A stretch of DNA of 64,000 nt. It comes from Acidisarcina sp. (lineage in GTDB: Bacteria; Acidobacteriota; Terriglobia; Terriglobales; Acidobacteriaceae). Numbering within the stretch: position 1 is the first letter of the stretch; every line of letters starts with the position of its first letter. The notes beneath the pieces are model-generated. The model searched no databases, was not told the DNA's origin, and saw only the letters and a list, made by a program, of their open reading frames with translations. Shown one piece after another: positions 1-8,963 of this stretch. Both the position numbers and the translations under genes were made by a program. Where the stretch lies: contig DATLIY010000007.1 of the NCBI GenBank assembly GCA_035539175.1, positions 496,001 through 560,000 of the forward strand. Reading direction: 5' to 3'.

Positions 1-102
1 GGAGAATCGCGATACCGCGGACTCCATCCAGTTGCGGGATATGAGTCTTCAATCGAGAAGCGACTGATTGAGGGGCAACCGTTGAAACTTCAGCGGAAGT
101 GA
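1..102 (+). CDS. C-terminal end of an unidentified protein (partial)
   Basis: Frame 1 is open from the window edge for 33 codons and ends at TGA 100-102, while the other two + frames stop early. The visible tail ends in a basic stretch, PLKLQRK. The gene lies upstream of, and in the same direction as, a glycosyltransferase, so it may belong to the same envelope locus. The family is not recognisable from this fragment. Bases 103-324 after it hold no gene I can support. Confidence 0.45.
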   Translation, partial: GESRYRGLHPVAGYESSIEKRLIEGQPLKLQRK

Positions 103-324
103 GGATCTGGCTCATACTTCATTGTAAATGGAGGAGACCTTCTGGAAGGCGGATTGGCGCTATCCGCTTCTCTCAAAAAATCCCGGGAGAATCTAGCAGA
201 GAGCTATCTCCAGAACCGTCGATGCTGGCAATATAAAAAGTGAGTTACAGCAGAATTGGTTGCATCAAGGATGCGGCTGCATGGCACGACCACTGCGCGA
301 AACGACAACGAGGAATGGCTCGTC

Positions 325-1467
325 ATGACAGGTGAAGGTACGAAGGTATATATCCAAACGCCGAAGTGGTTTCTGCGCCCGCGAAACACGGACTGGCGTT
401 ACACTCGCTTCTCCATTCCTCGCATCCACGAATTCGAGCCGGACTGCACCTTCTATCCTGCACAATCCAATGCGACGACCTTTCACGTGAACGCCAGATA
501 TGCGCGGCACGTTCTCTATCGGAAGCTGAGGCTTCCCTTCGCGGAAGATCCTCACTCTGTTCTCGACCAAAAGGAGTTTGCCCGGAGCGGAAGCCATGTG
601 GTCTTTTGCCACGACGATTTTCCCCGGAACGCCAGCGGTATTCCTGTGGTATGGCAGAACTCGATCCTCGATCCCGCGATGACATTGGCCCGAGGTGTCT
701 CGCAGAACGAACTCGATATTGAATATGAGGTGAAAAAGGGTGGCTTCCACGAAGCTGCCGCAGTACAGGTTTCCACGGAAGCAGAGCGGGAGAGGCTGGG
801 ACAGTGGTTTCCCGAGATAGCTGACAAATTTGTCGCCGTGCCATTCTTTCTACCAAATGTGAAAACCATTGACCCGAGTCGCATGCAGGAAAAGATAGAG
901 CGATCGGGGCCGCTGCGTTGCCTGTTCGTCGGGCATGAAGCACAGCGAAAAGGGTTAGGGCGAGTCTATGCTGCAATGGAAGGCCTGCCCCTTAGCATCC
1001 AGAAGCAGATTCACCTTACCGTAATCTCTGCGCAGACGGATGGAACGATTGCGGCACCCTCGCTCCCGAATTTGCACGTCGCTGGTGCGGTAACTCACGC
1101 GCAGGTTCTGGAGTTGATGCGCGATAGCGATGTATTCCTGATGCCATCCTATTTTGAGAGTTATGGACTGGTATACCTAGAAGCGATGGCTCAGGGTACG
1201 ATTCCCGTAGTGCCGGATTGGGAAGTTCAACGAGAGATCGTTGACTATGGCAGAGCGGGTATCGTCACCAGTGGAGATGCAGCAGACCTGGCCGCAAGCC
1301 TCGAGCACCTCTGCGATGACGCCACACTTAGAACCAGGTTAGCGGCAAGCGCACTGCAAAGGTTTGAGCAGCACCTTGCGCCGGCTGTCGTTGCAAAAAA
1401 ATATAGCTCGCTGTTCCATCGAACGGCGCTGCAGCGCGGCAATCCGGAATCGAGTATTCCCGCATAG
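325..1467 (+). CDS. GT4-type glycosyltransferase
   Basis: Predicted cytoplasmic GT-B glycosyltransferase, probably moving a sugar from a nucleotide-sugar donor onto a glycan or lipid carrier. The C-terminal Rossmann half carries LFVGHEAQRKG near residue 195 and the donor-binding ESYGLVYLEAM motif (EX7E type) near residue 277. ATG 325 is preferred because GAGGAA sits 9 bases upstream; an earlier TTG at 256 in the same frame lacks a good ribosome site. The product is about 380 residues, normal for GT4. It is followed by an acyltransferase on the same strand, which fits polysaccharide synthesis and decoration. Donor and acceptor cannot be read from sequence. Confidence 0.85.
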   Translation: MTGEGTKVYIQTPKWFLRPRNTDWRYTRFSIPRIHEFEPDCTFYPAQSNATTFHVNARYARHVLYRKLRLPFAEDPHSVLDQKEFARSGSHVVFCHDDFPRNASGIPVVWQNSILDPAMTLARGVSQNELDIEYEVKKGGFHEAAAVQVSTEAERERLGQWFPEIADKFVAVPFFLPNVKTIDPSRMQEKIERSGPLRCLFVGHEAQRKGLGRVYAAMEGLPLSIQKQIHLTVISAQTDGTIAAPSLPNLHVAGAVTHAQVLELMRDSDVFLMPSYFESYGLVYLEAMAQGTIPVVPDWEVQREIVDYGRAGIVTSGDAADLAASLEHLCDDATLRTRLAASALQRFEQHLAPAVVAKKYSSLFHRTALQRGNPESSIPA

Positions 1468-1522
1468 CGACGCGAGCCGATCGTAATAACTGCAATAACC
1501 GCTGAGGACACACTGACTGATT

Positions 1523-3544
1523 TTGAACTTAACAAAAGACAAGTCGCTCCTCGCTGACGATATCCATCCGCCACTCGTCCACCCTAGATATCGCCCAGAC
1601 ATCGACGGACTTCGCGGCTTTGCGGTTCTTGCAGTGGTAGGCTTCCACGCCTTCCCTGGACATATACAGGGAGGCTACATCGGTGTCGACGTCTTTTTTG
1701 TTATCTCCGGATTTCTGATTTCCAGCATTATTTTTGAAAGCCTTGCCAAGGATGCGTTTGATTTCAAGACCTTCTATGCACGCCGCATCAAGAGGATATT
1801 CCCCGCTCTGATTCTGTTGCTGGTGGGCTGCTATGCATTTGGCTGGTTCTCGTTGGCGGCACTTCCCTACTCGCAATTAGGCAAACATATTGCCGCCGGA
1901 GCAGGCTTCCTCTCTAACATCGCGCTCCTCAGCGAGGCTGGCTATTTCGATAGTTCTTCGGAGATGAAACCACTTCTCCACTTGTGGTCGCTGGGAATCG
2001 AAGAACAGTTTTACCTTGTGTGGCCGCTGCTGATCTATCTCGCCTGGAAATTGCGCGCCAACTTGCTGGTGCTTACCACAGCACTCACTCTTGTCTCGTT
2101 TGCGCTGAGCATCTACATCATGCGTTCCGATATTTCTGCTGCCTTCTATCTTCCCTTCACGCGCTTTTGGGAGCTGGGCCTGGGATGCATCTTGTCTTAT
2201 GTAGTTCTCTACAAGACATCTTCGCTTCACTCTATCGCTCAACGACTGTTTCCCCGCATAACAACGGAGAGACTTGCAAATATCCGCTCCTTTCTGGGAT
2301 TCGTTTTGCTCAGTCTTGCTATCGCGCTGTTAACCAGTACAAGCTTCTTCCCTGGATGGTGGGGCTTGCTGCCCACCATTGGCACCTGCCTGATCCTATC
2401 TGCGGGGCCAGAAGCATGGTTGAATCGCCGGCTACTTACAAACCCTGTTCTGGTGTGGTTTGGGTTGATTAGCTTTCCTCTATATCTGTGGCATTGGCCG
2501 TTGCTCTCCTTCGCGCAAATCGTCTCATTTGGTCCAGTCGCTACAAAGGTTCGCGTTGGGTTGCTTCTGATAGCCTGCCTGCTTTCCTGGCTCACCTATC
2601 GGTTCGTTGAGAAACCGATCCGCTTCGGCGGGCATAGCCGCGCAAAGGTTATAGGCTTAAGTGCCTGCATGATTCTCATCGCAGGTGCCGGGTTTCTATC
2701 CTACGGATTGAATGGTCTGCCGACGCGAGCGATCAACAGGAATCCCAAGCTCATCTTTCTCGCACACTATCAAAAGCTGCACGATCACGGGCTGGATGCG
2801 ATCTATCACTCCGAATGTGATTTCTATGACTGGGACAGGAAGACTCGGAAGCGAAGCATTGCAGCTTCCTGCACGGACGTTCCTGTACATCAATCTGCAT
2901 TTCTCTGGGGGGACTCGCACGCAGCAGCTCTCTCTGCAGGCCTGCGAAATCTCTTCGATGGAAACCCGCGGCTTGCGCAGGTAACTACCTCCGGGTGTAA
3001 CCCGAGCATCACAGGCGGGCAGAGCAACACTCCGGCAGATGCGTGCGACATCTCGAACCAATATGCTTTGCAGGAGGTTGCGCGACTGAAGCCACGGATC
3101 GTCATCCTTGCGCAGGCGGATGAGCAGGAGCACACGGATTGGGATAGTCTCGCCACTCGCCTGCATAGTCTGGGTGCCGGTTCCGTAGTGCTGATAGGAC
3201 CGGACGCACAGTGGCTTCCATCGTTGCCACTCGTCTTTGTACAAAACTTCTGGGGCAAAGATCCCGGCTATAACAACGCAGGTTTAGACACTCGAATCTT
3301 CACGACAGAGATGAAACTACAGTCTAGATATGGACGCTCCACAAATCTGATCTACGTTTCTCTTCTGAATGGACTCTGCAAGAATGGCGGCTGTCTGGAG
3401 CGCGTTCCCAATACGCAGGAATTGATGGTCGTAGATTATGGCCATCTATCTCCGCTGGCGTCGGTATTTGTTGCCCGGACCATAATCGGAGAGGCATTAC
3501 AAGAACATGGCGTATCGTTTGGACCGGACTTAGCCACGCGGTAA
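1523..3544 (+). CDS. OafA/YrhL-type acyltransferase with C-terminal SGNH domain
   Basis: Integral membrane O-acyltransferase, likely acetylating a surface polysaccharide. The N-terminal part (about residues 20-380) is an acyltransferase-3 domain: it opens with RPDIDGLRG, has the conserved GVDVFFVISGFLI segment and about ten hydrophobic helices. The C-terminal part (about 440-660) is an SGNH-type domain with WGDSHAA holding the nucleophile serine and a late DYGHLSP block providing the Asp/His pair. The 673-residue length suits the fused OafA class. Start is TTG 1523; GAGGA lies about 14 bases upstream, so the exact start is not certain. The gene converges on the glycosyltransferase at 3570. 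Confidence 0.9.
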   Translation: MNLTKDKSLLADDIHPPLVHPRYRPDIDGLRGFAVLAVVGFHAFPGHIQGGYIGVDVFFVISGFLISSIIFESLAKDAFDFKTFYARRIKRIFPALILLLVGCYAFGWFSLAALPYSQLGKHIAAGAGFLSNIALLSEAGYFDSSSEMKPLLHLWSLGIEEQFYLVWPLLIYLAWKLRANLLVLTTALTLVSFALSIYIMRSDISAAFYLPFTRFWELGLGCILSYVVLYKTSSLHSIAQRLFPRITTERLANIRSFLGFVLLSLAIALLTSTSFFPGWWGLLPTIGTCLILSAGPEAWLNRRLLTNPVLVWFGLISFPLYLWHWPLLSFAQIVSFGPVATKVRVGLLLIACLLSWLTYRFVEKPIRFGGHSRAKVIGLSACMILIAGAGFLSYGLNGLPTRAINRNPKLIFLAHYQKLHDHGLDAIYHSECDFYDWDRKTRKRSIAASCTDVPVHQSAFLWGDSHAAALSAGLRNLFDGNPRLAQVTTSGCNPSITGGQSNTPADACDISNQYALQEVARLKPRIVILAQADEQEHTDWDSLATRLHSLGAGSVVLIGPDAQWLPSLPLVFVQNFWGKDPGYNNAGLDTRIFTTEMKLQSRYGRSTNLIYVSLLNGLCKNGGCLERVPNTQELMVVDYGHLSPLASVFVARTIIGEALQEHGVSFGPDLATR

Positions 3545-3569
3545 GTCTGAGAGCACCTGCGAGATTCGC

Positions 3570-4760
3570 CTAAAACGTAAGAATCCGTTTCTCGCCATTT
3601 TGGCGTTGCTCATACGCGCTGCGGCACAAGTCAACCAGCGCGCGCGATGAGGTGTCCCAGTTCAGGCGGCTCTCATACTCGTGAAACGCGCTGGAGCAGA
3701 GCGCCTTGTATTCATCAGGGGTCTGCAGAATTCCGCGAATGGCAGATGCGAAGCCCTCGGCTGGAGTTCCTACTGGCAGGCATACTCCGTTAGCGCCTGT
3801 GCGCACATAATCGGGCACACCACCCGTCGCATACGAAAGCGCGGGAAGCCCAAAGGCGCTGGCCTCGCAGAAGACGATTCCAGTGGCCTCCGCCTGGGTG
3901 GGAAGAATAAAGAAGTCCGCCTCCCGCAAAAGCTGTGCGAGACGCGCTCGTCCCTCGGGAGTGGATTTGCTGATGAATCCCAGCGTCTCAACATAATCCG
4001 GTGTAGCTTCCGCCGGAGAAGTTCCCACAACAGTAAGCGTGGTGGGAAGCCCGGATTCATTCAATATCCGCGCTGTCTCCACGGCAATCGCACCACCCTT
4101 CCGCGACCAATCCACCCCGATAAAGAGGAGCCTGCAGCCATGAGGCCGCTCTCTTCTGCGAGCCTCTGCCCACTGCTTCACATCTTCGGCGGTGTGCTCG
4201 ATGGACAGGTTCGGTCCAAATGTTAATACCCGAACTTTCTCTGGATCGGTAAGCTTCCGCGCAGTCCTGGCCGCCCAATCACAGCCGTAGACAGCATAGG
4301 TTGCGTGCGCCAGTCCCGCCTCCTCCGTCCTCTTGGCCCGCTCCACGCCTGCGCTTGTCATATTGGCAAATGACTTTGCGTAGTACCCATACATATCGTG
4401 GAAAACGGCATCGGTCCAAAAGAGGATGGGTTGTTCACACTCCAGCGCGGAGATAGGCATGGAGCTACTCGCGACCAGAACATCCACCGGACGTTCGCGT
4501 AGGAGCCGATGTATCTGCCGGGCAAGCGATTTGGCAACCAGCGGATAATGCTCCAGCGTGCAGGTCTTCTTGCGCAGCCTTGCAAAAGCCTTCACGGGAG
4601 CGAGCAAATACTTGATCGATTGATCGAGCGGGCTGTAAACCTCCACAGTGACATCCTGCTGGCGAATGTGGGAGAGCATCTGAAAGGTGCTTCCCGAGAA
4701 GCCATTGATGTCCAGAGCGTCTTGCGCCGCTACAAAGCCGATTCTCAGTTTTCTCGCCAT
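3570..4760 (-). CDS. GT4-type glycosyltransferase
   Basis: GT-B fold glycosyltransferase. The N-terminal half starts with RKLRIGFVAAQ and the C-terminal half has LLFIGVDWSRKGG and an EATGIVFCEASAFGLP donor site of the EX7E type. ATG 4760 begins the conserved domain; a TTG at 4784 in frame would add eight residues and neither has a strong Shine-Dalgarno. The gene is last in a minus-strand run (8595 to 3570) with a WecG-type transferase, an HD protein, manA and another GT4, which suggests one exopolysaccharide or O-antigen-like unit. Substrate unknown. Confidence 0.85.
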   Translation of the reverse strand: MARKLRIGFVAAQDALDINGFSGSTFQMLSHIRQQDVTVEVYSPLDQSIKYLLAPVKAFARLRKKTCTLEHYPLVAKSLARQIHRLLRERPVDVLVASSSMPISALECEQPILFWTDAVFHDMYGYYAKSFANMTSAGVERAKRTEEAGLAHATYAVYGCDWAARTARKLTDPEKVRVLTFGPNLSIEHTAEDVKQWAEARRRERPHGCRLLFIGVDWSRKGGAIAVETARILNESGLPTTLTVVGTSPAEATPDYVETLGFISKSTPEGRARLAQLLREADFFILPTQAEATGIVFCEASAFGLPALSYATGGVPDYVRTGANGVCLPVGTPAEGFASAIRGILQTPDEYKALCSSAFHEYESRLNWDTSSRALVDLCRSAYEQRQNGEKRILTF

Positions 4761-4817
4761 GTGAAGGTAGGACCGTAGTTTCAAATGAATAAGTCGAAGA
4801 GCAAAAAGACAGCTCCG

Positions 4818-5597
4818 TCACGCGCTGGGCATACGGTGCCGCTCACGAAGCATTAATGGGACAAGTTTGCGGGCATCCCAGTAGCGCGGAACATACTGCT
4901 GCGGTTTCCACAAACAGCGCAGCAGCCAGCCCAGCGCCATACGATCCGCCCAGACGGGAATGTGGACCTGATCCCCGCTAAGGAAAGCAATAGCTGCACC
5001 AATGCAATGGATCGCAGGCAGGTAACTGAGATTCCGCTTGAGATAGTGACCAAGAATCTCCTGCACACCGCTGCCTACGGTCAGCATGACATGTCGAGGC
5101 CGCCGCTGATTCAGCAATTCCACAAGCACCGGATCTTCAATGGGTTTTCCATAGCGCGGCGCAATATAAACATCCTCAGGAGCTATCTCGATTCCCTGCC
5201 CACGCAGCCACGCCAGGTTTCTCTCCGAACTTTCCCGGCTCGGCATCACCCAGAAAGTGCCGTGCAGAGCGCGAAAATCCGGCTGCTCGACAAGGTCCCG
5301 CAGATACTCCAGGCCCGAGAGACGGCGCAAAGAATCCCGCTCCAGCATGTTCCACAACAGAACCATCAGCCCGCTGTCGGGAAGCACAAGGTCGGCATCC
5401 AGCAGCGATTCGCGATAGGGCTGGTCATAAGGAAGAGTCTTCAGCCCCGGTCCTGAAGGAACAAGGACCAATCCACCGTGCTCAATCTTGCGAATCGCCT
5501 GAGGTCCATCGCCATTGAAAAAACGAATCCCCAGGATGGTTCGGAATTGTGGATCACTTGCCAGCGCTTCGTGATCCTCAGCTACGTTCGTCTTCAT
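4818..5597 (-). CDS. WecG/TagA/CpsF family (GT26) glycosyltransferase
   Basis: Family members transfer an N-acetylmannosamine(-uronate) or similar sugar onto an undecaprenyl-diphosphate-linked acceptor at the inner membrane. The signature is clear: DADLVLPDSGLMVLL near residue 90, a following SGLEYLRDL block, the mid-domain HVMLTVGSGVQE, and the C-terminal GAAIAFLSGD plus PVWADRMALGWLLR stretch. At 259 residues it has the usual family length. It lies 57 bases upstream of the GT4 gene ending at 3570, in the same direction. The first glycosyl-phosphate transferase of the pathway is not in the window. Exact sugar specificity is inference. Confidence 0.88.
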   Translation of the reverse strand: MKTNVAEDHEALASDPQFRTILGIRFFNGDGPQAIRKIEHGGLVLVPSGPGLKTLPYDQPYRESLLDADLVLPDSGLMVLLWNMLERDSLRRLSGLEYLRDLVEQPDFRALHGTFWVMPSRESSERNLAWLRGQGIEIAPEDVYIAPRYGKPIEDPVLVELLNQRRPRHVMLTVGSGVQEILGHYLKRNLSYLPAIHCIGAAIAFLSGDQVHIPVWADRMALGWLLRCLWKPQQYVPRYWDARKLVPLMLRERHRMPSA

Positions 5598-5741
5598 CCT
5601 TCATGCCTTCCAGCAAATATGTAGTTGCCTGTGCCTTCCGTCTTCCTGCACATCGCGCGCTGCTCCACGGTTGTGCGCAGAATTCAGTCTCCGGGAGAAA
5701 CACACGCCAAGGTCAAGTGAAGCACGCTGCGCGCCCACAGC

Positions 5742-6347
5742 TCAAAAAAGTTCAGGCTTACCTTCCAGGTCAGCCGCCTCAAGAAACTGCCGCAGGATCC
5801 GCACTTTGGGCTCGGCCAGATTGCGCGCACTTTCCAGGCGCAGCCTGGCAGGCAGATCCTGCAAAGAGCGGCGCAGGTTTGCTACAGCGGAAGTGAAAGT
5901 CTTGTAACGGGTATCGCGTCCTATCTTGCTTACTCCACGAAGAATTCCGATGGCACCCAGTTGCTCGAGGATGTCTGCATCGCGAAGAATTGTGGCCTCG
6001 ATCGTCTTTGGATCATCCTCCGGTTGATGGGTACGAATGGCGTCAATCACCGCGGGAACCTTATCCGCGGGAAAACCCGCATCTTCAAGAATGCCCTGTA
6101 TCCTCTCGACCGTATAGGCAACGTGATCCCACTGAACAAGCTTCTGCGGATCCTCCGGACGGTGCCCTACAAAGACTCCCAGGTCATGGAGCCAGGCTGC
6201 CGCGTACACCACGTCATCGTCGTACTCCAGCCCCTCACCGATCAGCCGGGTAAGGGCGTAGACGCGTGGCTGATGCCCGTACTTCTCCTCCGGCATCGCC
6301 TCGCGCCTGATGTAGGCGGCAACCGCGCTACGAAAGTCTGGAGACAT
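5742..6347 (-). CDS. HD-domain metal-dependent phosphohydrolase
   Basis: Small HD-superfamily protein, 201 residues. It shows the expected metal-ligand pattern: an early His in KYGHQPRVYAL, the HD pair in AAAWLHDLGVFVG (near residue 53), a further His in the helix WDHVAYTVERI, a later His in AIRTHQPEDDP and an Asp in LRDADILEQLG. Related small HD hydrolases act on nucleotides or phosphorylated metabolites; the substrate here is unknown. It sits between manA and the WecG-type gene in the minus-strand run, which may be only positional. Confidence 0.8.
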   Translation of the reverse strand: MSPDFRSAVAAYIRREAMPEEKYGHQPRVYALTRLIGEGLEYDDDVVYAAAWLHDLGVFVGHRPEDPQKLVQWDHVAYTVERIQGILEDAGFPADKVPAVIDAIRTHQPEDDPKTIEATILRDADILEQLGAIGILRGVSKIGRDTRYKTFTSAVANLRRSLQDLPARLRLESARNLAEPKVRILRQFLEAADLEGKPELF

Positions 6348-6416
6348 TCCAGCACCTCTTCGAGCGCATGGGGAACGATGCCTTCTGGCGATGCCGAAAG
6401 CGAAGGATGGGACAGC

Positions 6417-7403
6417 TCATCGCGCGGAAACCTCATTCTGCGGAATCATGCGGATAAGTTCCAGCTTCCCTTTACTCTCCAGCTCCCACGCACCAGCCGA
6501 TGCCGGAATGACCGCCACCTGGCAACGGCTCAATGGGAACGAATCAAATCCTTCTCCGGAAACCGTTGCCGCGCCATCGGCGACAAATAGTATCTGCAAC
6601 TGTTTCTTGTGGTCCTGTGCCAGAGCGTCGGAGCTGATCGCGCCCTCAACCACAAAACGATCCACGCGGAAGTACCTTTCGTTGATCAGAAGGGTGTGAT
6701 TGCCCTCTTGCCGGGGAGCCACTCTTCCCGCGCGCGTGTCGCTGCGGATTGCCTCAAGCCCCTTCTCCAGATGCAGTTCGCGCGGCCGGCCATAGTCGTA
6801 AAGGCGATACGTTGTGTCGCTATTCTGCTGCGTTTCGAGCAGCACCGAACCAGGCAGAATCGCATGGACTGTGCCTGCGTCCACAAAGATCAAGTCGCCC
6901 TTGGTGACAGGAACATAGACCAAAAGATCCTCAAGCGTCGCATCCGCAATCGCGCTGCGAACCTGCTCCTTGGAGACACCCGGCTTGAGCCCAAGCGCAA
7001 CGCTCGCGCCGGGATCGGCCTGGAGCGTATACCAGCACTCCGTCTTCCCGCGGGGCTCGCCATACTTTTGCGCCATGGCATCGTCAGGATGCACCTGCAC
7101 GCTGAGTTTGTCCTTGGGGAAGAGCATCTTGATCAGCAGTGGAAAATCCTCACCGGCATGCTGCGCACCTAAGATCGCTGCACCATGGTCGGCGGTGGCC
7201 TGCTTTAGAGACCTTCCGGCGAGTGAGCCCGTATCCACGAGGCAGTTATCGCCCGTAAGCCAAACCTCGCCGATCGGATCGCCGGAGGTCTTGTAATCGA
7301 ACCATGGAGCCAGATCCTGAAAGCCCCAGATGCGTTTGTCAAAAAGTGGCGCAAGTCGGAAAGGAGGAAGTACCTGAACTCTGGCTGCTGCGGATGATTC
7401 CAA
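6417..7403 (-). CDS. manA: Type I mannose-6-phosphate isomerase
   Basis: Zinc-dependent cupin isomerase that interconverts fructose-6-phosphate and mannose-6-phosphate and so feeds GDP-mannose synthesis. Zinc-site motifs are intact: QVHPDD, GKTECWY and FVDAGTVHAI, with the active-site ETQQNSDTTYRLYDYGR further on. The length fits the shorter Bacillus-type class. I chose TTG 7403 because GAGGAG lies six bases upstream; an in-frame ATG at 7454 would add an unconserved tail. Its place among glycosyltransferase genes suggests mannose supply for the surface polysaccharide. Confidence 0.9.
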   Translation of the reverse strand: MESSAAARVQVLPPFRLAPLFDKRIWGFQDLAPWFDYKTSGDPIGEVWLTGDNCLVDTGSLAGRSLKQATADHGAAILGAQHAGEDFPLLIKMLFPKDKLSVQVHPDDAMAQKYGEPRGKTECWYTLQADPGASVALGLKPGVSKEQVRSAIADATLEDLLVYVPVTKGDLIFVDAGTVHAILPGSVLLETQQNSDTTYRLYDYGRPRELHLEKGLEAIRSDTRAGRVAPRQEGNHTLLINERYFRVDRFVVEGAISSDALAQDHKKQLQILFVADGAATVSGEGFDSFPLSRCQVAVIPASAGAWELESKGKLELIRMIPQNEVSAR

Positions 7404-7545
7404 AACACTCTCCTCGAAAGATGTGGCGCTGCATGATTCCCGCCTTCCGCACATCCCTGCTGAAAGACCCGCGACAAGAATGCACGATCCGGAAGTCGTT
7501 GTCTCTATAGTAACCGAGAGACTACCGGCAAAGTGTTCGCACGAT

Positions 7546-8595
7546 TCAGCGCGAGGAGCGCTCCAATTGCATCGCCGCGATCATGCGGTCCACCACTGGC
7601 TCTGCGGCGAAACGTTTGGCTGTCGCCTTCACGGACTCCGGAGAAGGCAACGCGTCCATATGGTCGATTACATGCTGCATGGCCGCGGCGAGCTGCGGAA
7701 CATCGCCCGGAGGTACAAGCCATCCGTTTTTGCCCTGAACAATGATGTCCTCGGGGCCTGACGGGCAGTCGCCGCTGATGCAAGGCAACCCTCTCGCAAT
7801 CGCCTCAGTCAGCACTGTCGGTAAGCCCTCCCAGGAGGAACACAGGACAAGCGCGGATGCATCCCCGGCGGCTGCCCACGGATCGGTCTTCCACCCCAGC
7901 CATTGCACCTTGTCTGCTATGCCCAGGTCGTTTGCCATCTCGCGCAGCGCTGGCTCGTCCTTTCCCGAACCTACAATGCGAAGCAGGAAATCCCCTTTCA
8001 GCATTGCCGCGGCTCGAAGCAGATCATCGGTGCACTTCTGCTGCTGAATCTGCAATCTCCCAACATTCAGAAAGACTGGTGTACTAGAGCGCCCCACCGG
8101 CGGAACCTCGATATCAATCGCGTTGAAGACGGTGTGGATGTGTCTTTCGTCCCCCGTCATCTTCGACAGCAACCTCGCATAGCCCGAACTTATGGCGAAG
8201 TGATAATCCGCCAGACGCATGTCCTCGGCCTCCGAAGGCCCCAATGGCCAATGAGGCCAGAAGATGATCTCGGCATGCAACCGAAGCAGCCGACGCAATT
8301 TGGAGATGAACGACACTCCGTTGGAGTTGACTGCGAAAATGACGTCAGGATTGAATGCTTTCAACAGGAAAGGAAGCCGGAACGCGTACTGCAGGTATCG
8401 GAGAATTCGCGGCGTACTGGGAGACCCCAGCTCAATTGCCGGAACGTCCTGAAGCCATGCGCGATCATCCGATCCGCCCAGCAGAACCAGCATGCATTCA
8501 TGGCCACGGCGGAGAAACTCCCGCCTGGTGCTCAGGATTACCGTCTCAGTGCCGCCTCGGCCCGTTAATCCAAAGACGACGAAACAGATCTTCAT
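7546..8595 (-). CDS. GT4-type glycosyltransferase
   Basis: GT-B glycosyltransferase with the classic glycine-rich N-terminus FGLTGRGGTETVI, a FLNVGRLQIQQQKCTDDLLRA hinge region and the donor-binding block SSWEGLPTVLTEAIARGLP (EX7E type), all typical of WaaG/PimB-like family 4 enzymes. ATG 8595 is preferred: AAGGAG lies just upstream, whereas the in-frame ATG at 8652 has none. It is the first gene of the minus-strand run that continues through manA to the GT4 at 3570, so it probably has its own promoter in the divergent gap 8596-8963. Confidence 0.88.
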   Translation of the reverse strand: MKICFVVFGLTGRGGTETVILSTRREFLRRGHECMLVLLGGSDDRAWLQDVPAIELGSPSTPRILRYLQYAFRLPFLLKAFNPDVIFAVNSNGVSFISKLRRLLRLHAEIIFWPHWPLGPSEAEDMRLADYHFAISSGYARLLSKMTGDERHIHTVFNAIDIEVPPVGRSSTPVFLNVGRLQIQQQKCTDDLLRAAAMLKGDFLLRIVGSGKDEPALREMANDLGIADKVQWLGWKTDPWAAAGDASALVLCSSWEGLPTVLTEAIARGLPCISGDCPSGPEDIIVQGKNGWLVPPGDVPQLAAAMQHVIDHMDALPSPESVKATAKRFAAEPVVDRMIAAMQLERSSR

Positions 8596-8963
8596 TACAA
8601 CTCCTTGGCCCCATTTTGGGTCCCATTTTCGTTTGCGCCTGACGGCAAACATTCCTGAGCCCCGGAGTGCCGGACGATTCCTGCAACCTCAACACGCTAT
8701 GAAGGGGACGAGCACGACCTTCGCGCTCCGAGCGAGATCTGGGAGCAGCGGAATTCCTCCTAAATATAACAAAGACAGCGCATCACGCTGCTACCGCTCC
8801 TCTCTCCGCGTGCATCACCAGTTACAGCGGCCCGCGAGGCGAAAAAAACAGCGGCCAAGTGACTGAAACATCAGGACAAACGGGAGACGAATCCGGCGGG
8901 CAAGGGGTTACCATGCTGGCCACTTTCATCTCCCGTTTCCACAATTTGGCTTAAATTAGGAGT
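8596..8963. other. Divergent intergenic region without a gene
   Basis: This 368-base gap separates the minus-strand glycosyltransferase start (8595) from the + strand exported protein start (8964). I see no convincing coding frame. It should contain the promoters of both transcripts. The right edge has AGGAGT before ATG 8964, and a long-range inverted repeat lies at 8878-8938. Confidence 0.6.
8878..8938. repeat. Inverted repeat, 10-base arms, 41-base spacer
   Basis: AAACGGGAGA at 8878-8887 is matched exactly by TCTCCCGTTT at 8929-8938. The arms are 51 bases apart and end 25 bases before the ATG of the exported protein gene. They could be paired operator half-sites or the base of an RNA hairpin in the leader. 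No function is established. Confidence 0.5.
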
